A stretch of 64,000 nt of DNA from Pantoea sp. BAV 3049. GTDB lineage: Bacteria; Pseudomonadota; Gammaproteobacteria; Enterobacterales; Enterobacteriaceae. Numbering within the stretch: the first letter of the stretch is position 1; the number at the start of each line of letters is the position of its first letter. Below the pieces are notes generated by a model. That model saw only the letters and a list, made by a program, of their open reading frames with translations. It searched no databases and was not told the DNA's origin. The stretch spans positions 896,273-960,272 of the forward strand of contig NZ_WHOY01000031.1 of NCBI RefSeq assembly GCF_009765445.1, written 5' to 3'. Positions 10,413-20,551 of the stretch are shown here, piece after piece. A program made the position numbers and the translations under genes.

Positions 10413-11903
10413 ATGTCATCTGCCTACGCTAATCTGACGAAAACCTTCACCCGCCTGTCCCGGTTCAGCCATCTTTCCGCCATCACCGGCTGGGATATGA
10501 TGACCATGATGCCGCCAGGTGGCAGCAGCGCCCGTGGGGCTGCACTGGCTGAACTGAGCGTGCTACAGCATGAAATTCTGACCGACAAAAAGGTCGGCCA
10601 GTGGCTGGAAGAAGCGGCACAGGATCAACTGAATGATGTTGAGCGTGCCAACCTGTCCGAAATGCAGCGTGCCTGGCAGCAGGCTTCCCTGCTTCCGGCC
10701 TCGCTGGTGGAAGCCAAATCGGTTGCCGGCTCCCGCTGTGAGCACGCCTGGCGTCAGCAGCGCCCGGCCAATGACTGGCAGGGATTCTCCGCAAACCTTA
10801 AAGAGGTGGTAAAGCTGAGCCGCGAGGAAGCGGAGATCCGCGCGCAGGCCAACGGCTGCACACGTTATGATGCGTTGCTGTCCGTTTTCGAACCGGGAAT
10901 GACCAGCGCCAGGCTGGATCAGACATTTGGTGAAATCAAACAGTGGCTGCCTTCCCTGCTTCAGCGCATCGTTGACAAGCAGGCGCAGGAGACGGTTGAT
11001 ATCCCGGTCGGCCCGTTTGCGGTTGAATCCCAGAAACAGTTGGGACTGGCGATTATGAAGCTGCTGAATTTTGATTTTAACGCCGGGCGGCTGGACGTCA
11101 GTGCGCACCCGTTCTGTGGTGGCGTGCCGGAAGATGTCCGCATTACTACGCGATACAACGAGAACGAATTCACCAGCGCGATGATGGGAGTCATCCACGA
11201 AACCGGACATGCCCGTTACGAGCAAAATCTGCCCAAACAGTGGGCAGGCCAGCCGGTTGCCCATGCACGCTCCACGGCAATTCATGAATCCCAGAGCCTG
11301 TTTTTTGAGAAACAGCTGGGCCGCAGCGCAGAATTTCTTAACCTGCTGCTGCCACATGTAAAGCTGCTGCTGGGCGATCAAACGGCGCTGGAGCAAACCA
11401 ACTTTATCGCTCTGAATCAGCGTGTGAAGCCTGGCCTGATCCGTGTGGATGCTGATGAGGTCAGCTATCCGGCACATATCATTCTGCGCTATGAAATCGA
11501 AAAAGCGCTGATTGGTGGAGAAATTGAGGTCGATGATATTCCGGCGCTGTGGCAGGAACAGATGCAATCCCTGTTGGGTATTGATACCACCGGCAATTAT
11601 CGCGATGGTTGTATGCAGGATATTCACTGGACTGATGGCGCATTTGGTTATTTCCCAACGTATACACTGGGCGCAATGTACGCTGCTCAGCTGTTTCAGG
11701 GAGTGAAAAAAGCGTTACCTCAGGTCAGCGAGCTGCTGCGTGAAGGCAATCTGCAGCCGGTATTTGACTGGCTGGAACAGAATATCTGGCAGCACGGCAG
11801 CCGCTTCAGTACCCGCCAGCTGATTGAAAATGCCACCGGTGAAGATCTTAACCCGCTGTATTTTAAACAGCATCTTGAAAACCGCTACCTCAACAACCGG
11901 TAG
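10413..11903 (+). CDS. M32 family metallocarboxypeptidase
   Basis: This 496-residue protein is a carboxypeptidase Taq (M32) family member. The zinc motif HETGH is at residues 262-266 and is followed by the family patterns HESQSLFFEKQLGR and the conserved C-terminal GAFGYFPTYTLGAMYAAQLF. Enzymes of this family are cytosolic and remove C-terminal residues from peptides using a divalent metal. The gene starts 27 bases after the rstB stop, so the two may be co-transcribed. E. coli K-12 lacks it at this position. Length is normal for the family. Confidence 0.92.
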   Translation: MSSAYANLTKTFTRLSRFSHLSAITGWDMMTMMPPGGSSARGAALAELSVLQHEILTDKKVGQWLEEAAQDQLNDVERANLSEMQRAWQQASLLPASLVEAKSVAGSRCEHAWRQQRPANDWQGFSANLKEVVKLSREEAEIRAQANGCTRYDALLSVFEPGMTSARLDQTFGEIKQWLPSLLQRIVDKQAQETVDIPVGPFAVESQKQLGLAIMKLLNFDFNAGRLDVSAHPFCGGVPEDVRITTRYNENEFTSAMMGVIHETGHARYEQNLPKQWAGQPVAHARSTAIHESQSLFFEKQLGRSAEFLNLLLPHVKLLLGDQTALEQTNFIALNQRVKPGLIRVDADEVSYPAHIILRYEIEKALIGGEIEVDDIPALWQEQMQSLLGIDTTGNYRDGCMQDIHWTDGAFGYFPTYTLGAMYAAQLFQGVKKALPQVSELLREGNLQPVFDWLEQNIWQHGSRFSTRQLIENATGEDLNPLYFKQHLENRYLNNR

Positions 11904-11994
11904 CAGGCTGATGGATTGCGGTCACTGCCATAAACCTTTATGCTGGGGCCGCAATGCTGTATATCCTCAGTTTTTCGCTCCCCTCTCTGCTTTG

Positions 11995-12008
11995 TACAAT
12001 CGGTTACA
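11995..12008 (+). promoter_or_regulatory. RstA-box-like site upstream of asr
   Basis: TACAATCGGTTACA matches the published RstA consensus TACATNTNGTTACA at 10 of 12 defined positions. It is about 105 bases before the asr start, and asr is a known RstA target. The regulator gene itself lies 3.4 kb upstream. Confidence 0.6.
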
Positions 12009-12112
12009 CGCCGATACCAATCACTCACGGAAACCATCATCGCTATCTCATATATTTGTTTCACCGGCCCCGCAGTGGGCTGACACGTGAAATAAACTTT
12101 GAGGGTTTTGCA

Positions 12113-12541
12113 ATGAAAAAATTATTTGCTCTGGTTGTAGCCGCTGCTATGGGTCTGTCTTCAGTTGCTTTCGCAGCTGAAACCACCGCTGCTCCAGCTG
12201 CTCCTGCTGCTACCACGACTTCAGCTGTACCTGCGAAAGCTCAGGCTGCTAAAAAAGTACATCATAAGAAAGTGGCAAAGAAAGCCGCTGCCCAGAAAGC
12301 TCAGGCTGCCAAAAAGCACCACAAAAAAGCAGCTAAAAAACCTGTAGCGCAGAAAGCTCAGGCCGCTAAAAAAGTGCATCACAAGAAAGTAGCTAAAAAA
12401 CCAGCAGCTCAGAAAGCTCAGGCCGCTAAAAAAGTACACCACAAAAAAGTAGCTAAAAAGCCAGTAGCTCAGAAAGCTCAGGCTGCTAAAAAAGTTCATC
12501 ACAAAAAAGTGGCTAAAAAATCCGCTGCCCCTAAAGCATAA
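12113..12541 (+). CDS. asr: Acid shock protein Asr
   Basis: The 142-residue protein starts at the ATG at 12113, after GAGGG. A typical signal peptide ([20 protein letters not shown] then AA) precedes a short Ala/Thr/Pro region and a run of Lys/His/Ala repeats. Asr is a basic, disordered periplasmic protein made under acid stress, with chaperone-like protection of periplasmic proteins proposed. This copy has five repeat units and is longer than the roughly 102-residue E. coli protein. An RstA-like box lies upstream and a strong terminator downstream. Confidence 0.93.
   Translation: MKKLFALVVAAAMGLSSVAFAAETTAAPAAPAATTTSAVPAKAQAAKKVHHKKVAKKAAAQKAQAAKKHHKKAAKKPVAQKAQAAKKVHHKKVAKKPAAQKAQAAKKVHHKKVAKKPVAQKAQAAKKVHHKKVAKKSAAPKA
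12235..12534 (+). repeat. Five tandem coding repeats in asr
   Basis: Five units of 57-60 bases encode variants of [19 protein letters not shown]. The shared TCAGGC words fall at 12241, 12301, 12358, 12418 and 12478. The second unit lacks one codon ([11 protein letters not shown]). The strong DNA similarity points to expansion by recombination or slippage. Confidence 0.9.
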
Positions 12542-12584
12542 CTGATGAAGCGGGAGCCTTGCTCCCTCTCAAGACTGATAACTT

Positions 12585-12613
12585 AAACACCCGGTTCGTC
12601 CGGGTGTTTCTTT
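12585..12613 (+). terminator. Terminator after asr
   Basis: A 10-bp perfect stem (AAACACCCGG / CCGGGTGTTT) with a TTCGT loop is followed by CTTTC. It lies 43 bases after the asr stop. Confidence 0.85.
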
Positions 12614-12625
12614 CTGGAGTATCGG

Positions 12626-12709
12626 ATGATGGTGCGTCGCTATTTATTCGAAATTATCCTGGGTTTAATGATCCTCTGCGGCGTTGTCGCTGTCAGCTTC
12701 TATCTTTAA
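12626..12709 (+). CDS. ydgU: YdgU-like 27-residue membrane peptide
   Basis: A tiny frame between asr and ydgD encodes a 27-residue peptide beginning MMVRRYLFEIILGLMILCG and ending SFYL. It has a short basic N-terminus and then a single hydrophobic helix, the plan of E. coli YdgU, which occupies the same position after asr. GGAG at 12616-12619 serves either ATG 12626 or ATG 12629; the second aligns better with the E. coli start and has better spacing. Function is unknown; it is presumably an inner-membrane small protein. Confidence 0.7.
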   Translation: MMVRRYLFEIILGLMILCGVVAVSFYL

Positions 12710-12823
12710 TACTCTGCTTACTGATATTCCAATATTCAACTCCCTTTTTTCTCACTATCCGACTATAGTTATCGTCACTGGTGGTTCCGACACTTTCCAA
12801 TAATTCTCCACTCAGAGAGAGAT

Positions 12824-13636
12824 ATGCGCCTGACTGCTGTTTTTTTAATCGGATGTTTAGCCTTTTCGTTTTATGCCCATGCTGACGATGATGATGAAGG
12901 CCCAAGCCCGGCGGAAGTCAAAACGCTGTTCTTCGGGAAAGATGACCGCAAGGCGATCACCGAAACGGCGACACAACCCTGGGAAGCCATTGGCCAGCTG
13001 GAAACCGCCAGCGGTAACCTCTGCACCGCCACCCTGATATCTGCTCATCTGGCGTTAACTGCCGGACACTGTCTGTTCGCCCCTCCGGGTAAACTCGACA
13101 AGGCCATCGCGTTGCGTTTTATCTCCAACGGCAAAGGCGGCTGGCGCTATGAAATCCACGACATTATTAGCCGCGTCGATCCGGAACTGGGTAAAAAACT
13201 CAAGGCCGATGGCGAAGGCTGGATCGTCCCTTCTTCCGCCGCTCCTTATGATTACGGCCTGATAATTTTAAGGAATCCGCCTTCGGGCATTACGCCTTTG
13301 CCGTTATTTGATGGCAGCCGCAGCGATCTTGCAGCCGCGCTGAAAACTGCCTCGCGACGTGTGACCCAGGCTGGTTATCCTCTGGATCATCTGGACACGC
13401 TCTATTCTCACAGCGATTGCCTGGTCACCGGTTGGGCACAGAAAGGCGTGCTCTCGCACCAGTGCGATACCCTGCCTGGCGACAGCGGTTCTCCGCTGTT
13501 AATGAAGGTGGACAATGCATGGCAGCTGATTGCGGTGCAAAGCTCAGCACCGGCAGCGAAAGACCGTTATCTGGCCGATAACCGGGCGATAGCCGTTACG
13601 GCCTTCCGCGATAATCTGGAAGCGCTGGCGCAGTAA
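12824..13636 (+). CDS. ydgD: Secreted trypsin-like serine protease YdgD
   Basis: The 270-residue product has a signal peptide ([20 protein letters not shown]) and a chymotrypsin-fold domain. The catalytic triad is visible as His82 (LTAGHCLF), Asp143 (YDYGLIIL) and Ser221 ([10 protein letters not shown]). Paired cysteines flank the active site. E. coli YdgD, a predicted periplasmic peptidase, sits in the same asr-ydgU-ydgD order. An acidic stretch (ADDDDEG) follows the signal cleavage region. Its substrate is unknown. Confidence 0.9.
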   Translation: MRLTAVFLIGCLAFSFYAHADDDDEGPSPAEVKTLFFGKDDRKAITETATQPWEAIGQLETASGNLCTATLISAHLALTAGHCLFAPPGKLDKAIALRFISNGKGGWRYEIHDIISRVDPELGKKLKADGEGWIVPSSAAPYDYGLIILRNPPSGITPLPLFDGSRSDLAAALKTASRRVTQAGYPLDHLDTLYSHSDCLVTGWAQKGVLSHQCDTLPGDSGSPLLMKVDNAWQLIAVQSSAPAAKDRYLADNRAIAVTAFRDNLEALAQ

Positions 13637-13664
13637 GCAGACTCAGGGACGAGTGACTCCATTC

Positions 13665-14282
13665 TTAAACGTGCTGACAAGAGGCATCCCAGACCGTCAT
13701 GATTTGTGCGATGCCTGCGTTCATCGCCGCCAGAGGTACACCATCGCGCGCCAGCGTCGACAATCCAAGCAGGAAAGAGTCAAAAACTGTGGTCAGGGCA
13801 CGCACATCAACGCCTGTACGTAACTCTCCGCTCTCTACCCCCCGCTGCACACAGGCCTTAATGCCCGCACGGGTCCGCTCGCGTGAACGAGTGAGTGGTT
13901 CTGTTACCGACTTGTTCACTTCAGAAGGCGCACTCAGGATCCCAAGTGCCACCATGCACCCTTTAGGATGCCCCCGCTCACACTGCATTTTGGCGGAGTG
14001 ACGCAGCGCGGTTTCGATCGCGTCGCGTGGTGTCAATGCCGAATCCCACAAGGGATCGGTGACTCTGGCATAGGTATGCAGATAACGTTGCACACACTCC
14101 CCGAACAGCGCCTCTTTCGAAGCAAAGGCCGCGTAAAAACTGGGGGCAGTGATGCCGTTACCGATACCCGCTTTTAACTGGCTGAGCGAAGTGGATTCAT
14201 AGCCGTTCTGCCAGAAGATATGCAGCGCCTGTTCGATTGCACGATCGCGGTCGAAGGTGCGCGGACGTCCCATTGTGGCCAT
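13665..14282 (-). CDS. TetR-family repressor
   Basis: This 205-residue regulator has an N-terminal TetR helix-turn-helix (GRPRTFDRDRAIEQALHIFW to about residue 60, including SFYAAFASKEALF) and a C-terminal ligand-binding domain of the TetR_C type. It diverges from a major facilitator gene across a 218-base region with three similar operator-like sites, so it very likely represses that transporter and itself. The ligand is unknown. The second Met (residue 4) is another possible start. Confidence 0.88.
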   Translation of the reverse strand: MATMGRPRTFDRDRAIEQALHIFWQNGYESTSLSQLKAGIGNGITAPSFYAAFASKEALFGECVQRYLHTYARVTDPLWDSALTPRDAIETALRHSAKMQCERGHPKGCMVALGILSAPSEVNKSVTEPLTRSRERTRAGIKACVQRGVESGELRTGVDVRALTTVFDSFLLGLSTLARDGVPLAAMNAGIAQIMTVWDASCQHV

Positions 14283-14319
14283 GGTGATCTCCGGAAACTG
14301 ACCTGTTCAATTGACAGGT

Positions 14320-14334
14320 ATACTAATCGATACA
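14320..14334. promoter_or_regulatory. Operator-like site 1 (tetR-proximal)
   Basis: ATACTAATCGATACA lies 38 bases before the tetR start and differs by one base from the site at 14455. It is probably a binding site for the adjacent TetR protein. Confidence 0.55.
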
Positions 14335-14369
14335 GATGTGTTTGACAATCCAACTCCACCCGATTAACG

Positions 14370-14381
14370 TACCGATCGGTA
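14370..14381. promoter_or_regulatory. Operator-like site 2 (perfect palindrome)
   Basis: TACCGATCGGTA is a perfect 12-bp palindrome in the middle of the divergent region. It shares the TACC-ATCG-TA core with the two flanking sites. Confidence 0.6.
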
Positions 14382-14454
14382 TATATATTTCAGCAAGCGA
14401 TTCCGTTTGGCTTTCGTCTACCTCGTCCGTCATGAGGTTTTCTCACTCAAATAC

Positions 14455-14469
14455 ATACCAATCGATACA
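14455..14469. promoter_or_regulatory. Operator-like site 3 (transporter-proximal)
   Basis: ATACCAATCGATACA ends 31 bases before the transporter start. It is the near-twin of the site at 14320 and is the one best placed to block the transporter promoter. Confidence 0.6.
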
Positions 14470-14500
14470 AAACAAGCATTCAGTTCAGATGGGGATTTTT

Positions 14501-15727
14501 ATGACACTGAGGAAAACGATGACAACCCGACACGCCTCAAAGGCCAGTAAAGAGGAGAACCGGCTACCAATGGCTCCCCTCCTTGCCCTGGCGATGACCG
14601 GATTTATTTGCATCATCACCGAAACACTGCCTGCCGGACTACTGCCGCAGATGGCGCTGGGGCTGAATGTTTCCAGTTCTCTGGCCGGGCAGACGGTAAC
14701 CGCCTACGCTCTGGGTTCCCTGCTGGCGGCCATTCCGCTGACCATTGCAACTCAGGGCTGGCGTCGGCGCACGGTATTGCTGATGACCATCGCCGGATTC
14801 CTGATCTTCAATTCAGTGACGGCATGGTCTTCCAGCTACTGGTTGACGCTGACGGCGAGATTTTTCGCTGGCGTGGCTGCCGGGCTGGCCTGGAGCCTGC
14901 TGGCTGGTTACGCACGCCGTATGGTCCCCCCCGCACAGCAGGGCAAAGCGCTGGCCGTGGCGATGGTTGGCACACCCATCGCCTTATCTTTGGGTGTGCC
15001 GCTGGGAACCTGGCTGGGCGGTGTCGCTGGCTGGCGTAGCACCTTCAGCGTGATGTCGGCTCTGACGCTTATCCTGATTGTCTGGGTGCTGGCGAAAGTG
15101 CCGGATTATCCCGGACAGGCCAGTCAGGACCGGCTGCCATTACGTAAGGTCTTTACCACTCCCGGCGTGAAGCCCGTGCTCGCGGTGGTGATTGCCTGGA
15201 TGCTCGCACACAACATTCTTTATACCTATATTGCACCGTTTATCCGGCAGGCAGGGCTACTGCACCAGGTGGACTGGGTGCTGCTGACGTTTGGAGTGGC
15301 GGCACTGGTAGCCATCTTTATCGTCGGGCGTCTTGTCGATCATTATCTTCGCCCCGCCGTGCTGGTCAGCCTGGCGACTTTTGCTCTGATCGCTTTACTG
15401 TTTATCTGGTTATCCGGCTCTGCTCTGTTCATCTGTATTGGCGTTGCGGTATGGGGACTGACCTTTGGTGGCGCAGCCACTCTGCTGCAAACCGCGCTGG
15501 CCGATACGGCAGGAGACGGTGCAGACGTGGCGCTGTCGATGAACGTGGTGGCGTGGAACAGCGCGATTGCTGGCGGTGGTCTGGCAGGTGGAGCACTGCT
15601 CAACTGGTGGGGAACGTCTGCCTTTCCTCCGGTGATGCTGCTGCTGTTGCTGGCGGGTTTTGTTATTGCGTGGTCAGCCCGCACTCACGGCTTCAGGCCC
15701 GGCAGCCGCCGGACAAAATCAGGCTGA
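14501..15727 (+). CDS. Major facilitator superfamily efflux transporter
   Basis: From the ATG at 14501 (GGGGA six bases upstream) the product has 408 residues and about twelve hydrophobic segments. The first helix carries GFICIITETLPAGLLPQMAL and the loop after helix two has the MFS motif A remnant TQGWRRRTVLLM, both typical of the DHA1 drug/arabinose efflux (AraJ, YdhP-like) group. The open frame extends back to 14336, but those residues look non-membrane and cover the operators. An alternative ATG at 14519 follows GAGGA. Substrate unknown; control by the divergent TetR gene is likely. Confidence 0.88.
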   Translation: MTLRKTMTTRHASKASKEENRLPMAPLLALAMTGFICIITETLPAGLLPQMALGLNVSSSLAGQTVTAYALGSLLAAIPLTIATQGWRRRTVLLMTIAGFLIFNSVTAWSSSYWLTLTARFFAGVAAGLAWSLLAGYARRMVPPAQQGKALAVAMVGTPIALSLGVPLGTWLGGVAGWRSTFSVMSALTLILIVWVLAKVPDYPGQASQDRLPLRKVFTTPGVKPVLAVVIAWMLAHNILYTYIAPFIRQAGLLHQVDWVLLTFGVAALVAIFIVGRLVDHYLRPAVLVSLATFALIALLFIWLSGSALFICIGVAVWGLTFGGAATLLQTALADTAGDGADVALSMNVVAWNSAIAGGGLAGGALLNWWGTSAFPPVMLLLLLAGFVIAWSARTHGFRPGSRRTKSG

Positions 15728-15736
15728 GTGGTGATG

Positions 15737-15759
15737 GGCCTGCGCTTCCAGCGCAGGCC
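15737..15759. terminator. Hairpin between convergent MFS gene and hrpA
   Basis: GGCCTGCGCT / AGCGCAGGCC is a perfect 10-bp stem with a three-base loop, placed in the 39 bases between the two stop codons. It lacks a clear T run, so termination strength is uncertain. Confidence 0.55.
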
Positions 15760-15766
15760 ATCTCTG

Positions 15767-18700
15767 TCAGAGCACGATCTCATCCATTGCCTGCTGAATA
15801 CGCTTCTCGGAAACCGGATAAGGCGTACCCAGCTGCTGGGCGAATAAGCTGACCCGCAGTTCCTCAATCATCCAGCGAACATCCTGCACGTCTTCATCAT
15901 CCTTGCGCACAGCAGGCAGTTTGTTAAACCAGCTGCTCCATGACTGCTGAATCTTTTCCACCTTCAGCATTCTGGCCCGGTCGCTGTTTGGGTCCACCGG
16001 CAGCTTTTCCAGACGGCGCTCAATCGCATTCAGGTAACGCAGCGTATCTGACAGACGTTTCCAGCCGTTCTGCGTGACAAACCCGCGATAGACCAGTCCG
16101 CCCATCTGCGCTTTGACGTCAGACAGCGCAAGGGCCATTGCCATATCCACCCGACCTTTCAGGCGCTTATTGATGTTGAACACTGAAGTGAGGATCTGCT
16201 CCACTTTTTTGGCGATATCCACCACCGTATCATTCAGCCCGGCGCGCACCTTATCGTGCAGCTTAGTGAACTCCTCTTCCTGCCAGGTTGGGCCGCCATG
16301 TTCCGCGATCAGCTTGTCAACGCCGCATGCTATGCAGTCATCAATCAAATCCAGCACTTTGCCATAAGGGTTAAAGTACAGCCCCAGCTTGGCCTTGTTC
16401 GGCAGTTTCTCGTGCAGATATTTAATCGGCGACGGGATGTTCAGTAACAGCAGCCTGCGCTGCCCACGCCACATCGCTTTCTGCTGTTCATGCTGAGAAT
16501 CGAACAGGCGGATCGCCACGCTGTCTTTTTCATCCACCAGTGCGGGCCAGGCTTTGACGCTGTAGTTGCCGCGCTTCTGCTCGAAGTGATCGGGCAGGTT
16601 GCCAAAGCTCCAGATGTGCAGGCCACTCTGTTCCAGCCCGTCATCCGCGACTTTCGACAGCGTTTCCTGAACCTTACCTTTCAGTTCCACCTTCAGCGCT
16701 GAGAGGTCACGGCCTTCACTCAGTTTGCGGTTGTTCTCATCCACCACGCGGAAAGTCATTTTAAGGTGATCGGGCACCTGATCCCATTGCCAGGCTTCGC
16801 GTTCAATGGTTACCCCGCTCATCCGACGGAATTCGCGCTCCAGCGCTTCCATCAGCGGCAATTCCAGTGGGGCAACGCGGCCAAGGAAAGCTTCGGCATA
16901 GTTCGGTGCCGGAACAAAGTTTCGACGTATCGGTTTGGGCAGTGACTTGATCAACGCAATCACCAGGTCACGACGCAGGCCGGGGATCTGCCATTCAAAT
17001 CCGTTCTCTTCCACCTGATTAAGCAGCGGCAGCGGAATGTGCACCGTCACGCCATCGGCATCAGTGCCCGGCTCGAACTGATAACTCAGGCGCAGCTTGA
17101 GGTTGCCCTGCTGCCAGAAGTTTGGGTAATCAAGCTTGCTGACATTGTCCGCGCCCTCTTTGATCAGCATCTCTTTGGCGAAATTCAGCTGCTCCGGCGC
17201 TTCGCGGCTGGCTTTCTTCCACCAGCTGTCAAAATGACGCGCGGACACCACCTCATGCGGAATGCGCTGGTCGTAGAAGTTGAACAGCGTCTCTTCATCC
17301 ACCAGGATGTCGCGGCGGCGGGATTTATGCTCCAGCTCCTCGACCTCTTCACGCAGCCTGAGGTTAGCCCGGAAGAAGGCATGGCGGGTCTGCCAGTCTC
17401 CCTCGACCAGCGCATGGCGGATAAACAGCTCACGCGACAGTGCCGGATCGATCTGGCTGTAATTTACCTTACGCGCGGCAACGATCGGCAGCCCGTACAG
17501 CGTGACTTTCTCGCTGGCCATGACTGCGCCCTGGGCTTTTTCCCAGTGTGGTTCACTGTAGCTGCGTTTGATCAGATGCTGCGCAACAGGCTCGATCCAT
17601 TCCGGATCGATGCGGGCGGCAATGCGTCCCCACAGGCGACTGGTTTCCACCAGTTCGGCAACCATCGTCCACTTCGGCGGTTTTTTAAATAAACCCGATC
17701 CTGGGAAAATCGAGAAGCGGGCGTTGCGTGCGCCGGTGAACTCCTGCTTTTCAGCATCTTTCTGCCCGATATGCGACAGCAGGCCGGTCAGCAGCGCCGT
17801 GTGCACGCCACGGAAATCGGCTGGTTCGCTGTTCAGCGGGGTCCCCAGCTCACGCACAACCTGGCGCAGCTGGGTGTAAATATCCTGCCATTCGCGCACT
17901 CGCAGGTAGTTCAGGTAATCGGTCTTGCACAGGCGGCGAAACTGGCTGGAAGAGAGCGATTTTTGCTGCTCCTGCAGATAGTCCCACAGATTCACAAACG
18001 AAAGAAAATCAGACTCTTTGTCAGCAAACCTGCGGTGTTTCTCGTCAGATGCCTGCTGTTTTTCCACCGGGCGCTCACGCGGATCCTGAATGGAAAGCGC
18101 GGAAGTAATGATCATCACCTCGCGCGTACAGGCATACTTCTGCGCTTCCAGCACCATTTTCGCCAACCGCGGATCGACCGGCAATTGAGCAAGCGTACGC
18201 CCTGAGGGCGTCAGTTTATAGTGCTGATCGTCGCTCTGGGTAATCGCCCCCAGTTCTTCCAGCAGCCTGACGCCATCCTGAATATTACGTTTGTCCGGTG
18301 CCTCAACAAAAGGAAACGCACTGATATCGCCCAGGCCCAGCGCCGTCATCTGCAGGATGACCGACGCCAGGTTGGTGCGCAGAATTTCCGGATCGGTAAA
18401 CTCCGGGCGGCTGAGGAAATCGTCTTCGGAATAGAGACGAATACAAATCCCTTCAGAAACCCTGCCGCAGCGACCTTTGCGCTGGTTGGCCGAAGCCTGA
18501 GAAACTGGCTCAATTGGCAGGCGCTGCACCTTGGTGCGGAAGCTGTAGCGGCTGATACGTGCCGTCCCCGGATCGATGACATATTTAATGCCCGGCACGG
18601 TCAGTGACGTTTCCGCCACGTTGGTCGCCAGCACAATGCGACGCCCCGTGTGCGACTGAAATACGCGATTCTGCTCGGCATTCGATAATCTGGCATACAG

Positions 18701-19666
18701 CGGCAGGATCTCGGTGTGCGGCATATCGCGACGATTCAGTGCGTCGGCGGTATCACGGATTTCGCGCTCACCGCTCATAAAGATCAGAATGTCGCCGCGG
18801 CTTTCGTTACCCAGCTCATCCACAGCGTCAAAAATAGCCTGCAGCTGGTCGCGATCGGTATCGTCGGCCTCTTCCACAATGGGACGATAGCGAACTTCAA
18901 CCGGATAAGTTCTGCCAGAAACCTCAATCACTGGGGCGTGGTGGAAGTGCTTTGAGAAGCGCTGCGGATCGATGGTCGCAGAGGTAATGATGACCTTTAA
19001 ATCCGGACGACGCGGCAGCAGCTCGCGCAGATAACCCAGCAGGAAGTCGATGTTCAGGCTGCGCTCGTGCGCCTCATCGATAATGATGGTGTCGTACTGC
19101 ATCAGCAGGCGATCCTGCTGGATTTCGGCCAGCAGAATACCGTCGGTCATCAGTTTAACCTGAGTGGTTTCACCGACCTGATCGTTAAAGCGCACCTTAT
19201 AGCCGATGCAGCCACCAAGCGTGGTTTCCAGCTCGTCTGCGATACGGTCGGCAACGGTACGGGCAGCCAGACGACGTGGCTGCGTGTGGCCAATCAACCC
19301 GGTAATCCCCCTGCCCAGCTCAAGACAGATTTTCGGCAGCTGAGTGGTTTTACCGGAGCCGGTTTCACCCGCCACAATCACCACCTGATGGTCGCGGATG
19401 GCATCGGCAATTTCCTGCTTCTTCTGGCTGACCGGCAGATTTTCCGGATAGCGGATGACTGGCGTAGCCGCGCGGCGCTGGCTGATCCGCAGCTCAGCGA
19501 TGGCGATCTCTCCGCTCAGCTCTTCGGCTATCGCCTGCTGTGCCTCAGGATTCTTCACTTTTTTTGCACCGTGCAGGCGTTTGAGCAGACGCTGGCGGTC
19601 GCGCAGCATCAGCGAGTCAAGGCGCGGTGAGAGTGCCGCCAGTGGCGAATGAGGTGTATCAGACAT
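15767..19666 (-). CDS. hrpA: ATP-dependent RNA helicase HrpA
   Basis: The 1299-residue product matches E. coli HrpA in length. The DEAH helicase core has Walker A GETGSGKT (residues 100-107), DEAH (197-200), SAT near 225 and QRKGRCGRV motif VI. Helicase-associated and OB-fold domains follow, then the long C-terminal domain of unknown function found in bacterial HrpA. HrpA processes daa fimbrial mRNA and helps resolve stalled ribosomes in E. coli. It diverges from azoR as in E. coli. Confidence 0.96.
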   Translation of the reverse strand: MSDTPHSPLAALSPRLDSLMLRDRQRLLKRLHGAKKVKNPEAQQAIAEELSGEIAIAELRISQRRAATPVIRYPENLPVSQKKQEIADAIRDHQVVIVAGETGSGKTTQLPKICLELGRGITGLIGHTQPRRLAARTVADRIADELETTLGGCIGYKVRFNDQVGETTQVKLMTDGILLAEIQQDRLLMQYDTIIIDEAHERSLNIDFLLGYLRELLPRRPDLKVIITSATIDPQRFSKHFHHAPVIEVSGRTYPVEVRYRPIVEEADDTDRDQLQAIFDAVDELGNESRGDILIFMSGEREIRDTADALNRRDMPHTEILPLYARLSNAEQNRVFQSHTGRRIVLATNVAETSLTVPGIKYVIDPGTARISRYSFRTKVQRLPIEPVSQASANQRKGRCGRVSEGICIRLYSEDDFLSRPEFTDPEILRTNLASVILQMTALGLGDISAFPFVEAPDKRNIQDGVRLLEELGAITQSDDQHYKLTPSGRTLAQLPVDPRLAKMVLEAQKYACTREVMIITSALSIQDPRERPVEKQQASDEKHRRFADKESDFLSFVNLWDYLQEQQKSLSSSQFRRLCKTDYLNYLRVREWQDIYTQLRQVVRELGTPLNSEPADFRGVHTALLTGLLSHIGQKDAEKQEFTGARNARFSIFPGSGLFKKPPKWTMVAELVETSRLWGRIAARIDPEWIEPVAQHLIKRSYSEPHWEKAQGAVMASEKVTLYGLPIVAARKVNYSQIDPALSRELFIRHALVEGDWQTRHAFFRANLRLREEVEELEHKSRRRDILVDEETLFNFYDQRIPHEVVSARHFDSWWKKASREAPEQLNFAKEMLIKEGADNVSKLDYPNFWQQGNLKLRLSYQFEPGTDADGVTVHIPLPLLNQVEENGFEWQIPGLRRDLVIALIKSLPKPIRRNFVPAPNYAEAFLGRVAPLELPLMEALEREFRRMSGVTIEREAWQWDQVPDHLKMTFRVVDENNRKLSEGRDLSALKVELKGKVQETLSKVADDGLEQSGLHIWSFGNLPDHFEQKRGNYSVKAWPALVDEKDSVAIRLFDSQHEQQKAMWRGQRRLLLLNIPSPIKYLHEKLPNKAKLGLYFNPYGKVLDLIDDCIACGVDKLIAEHGGPTWQEEEFTKLHDKVRAGLNDTVVDIAKKVEQILTSVFNINKRLKGRVDMAMALALSDVKAQMGGLVYRGFVTQNGWKRLSDTLRYLNAIERRLEKLPVDPNSDRARMLKVEKIQQSWSSWFNKLPAVRKDDEDVQDVRWMIEELRVSLFAQQLGTPYPVSEKRIQQAMDEIVL

Positions 19667-19862
19667 AAAGTTTAAAGCTCGCTAGTCGCCAGCAGACTGG
19701 CTGATTCTGATGATTCGGTTGTCAAAATTTTGCGTAGTGTAGCACAGACAATCACTTAGCCAGGCCCCCAGGCAGGTAAGCTTGTTCAGTAAATTCGAAC
19801 ATAGGCCTCAGAATATTGAACTATCACTCGCTGAGGTTTCCTCATAGAGTGTAAATCATTGA

Positions 19863-20504
<642 letters not shown>

Positions 20505-20527
20505 GTGACGTTGAGGTTTGAGAGAAG

Positions 20528-20551
20528 GCAGCCATCTGGCTGCTTTTTTTT
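20528..20551 (+). terminator. Terminator after azoR
   Basis: GCAGCC / GGCTGC forms a 6-bp stem with an ATCT loop, followed by eight Ts. Its T run reaches the stop codon of the convergent ydbL. Confidence 0.85.

Noticed and set aside
10563-11627. 354-codon minus-strand frame opposite the M32 carboxypeptidase gene
   Set aside because: Antisense shadow of a high-GC gene; composition is rich in His, Gln and Arg and shows no recognisable domain.
12235-12534. Regular 60-base repeats that might suggest a CRISPR array
   Set aside because: There are no unique spacers; the repeats are in frame and encode the Asr Lys/His/Ala units.
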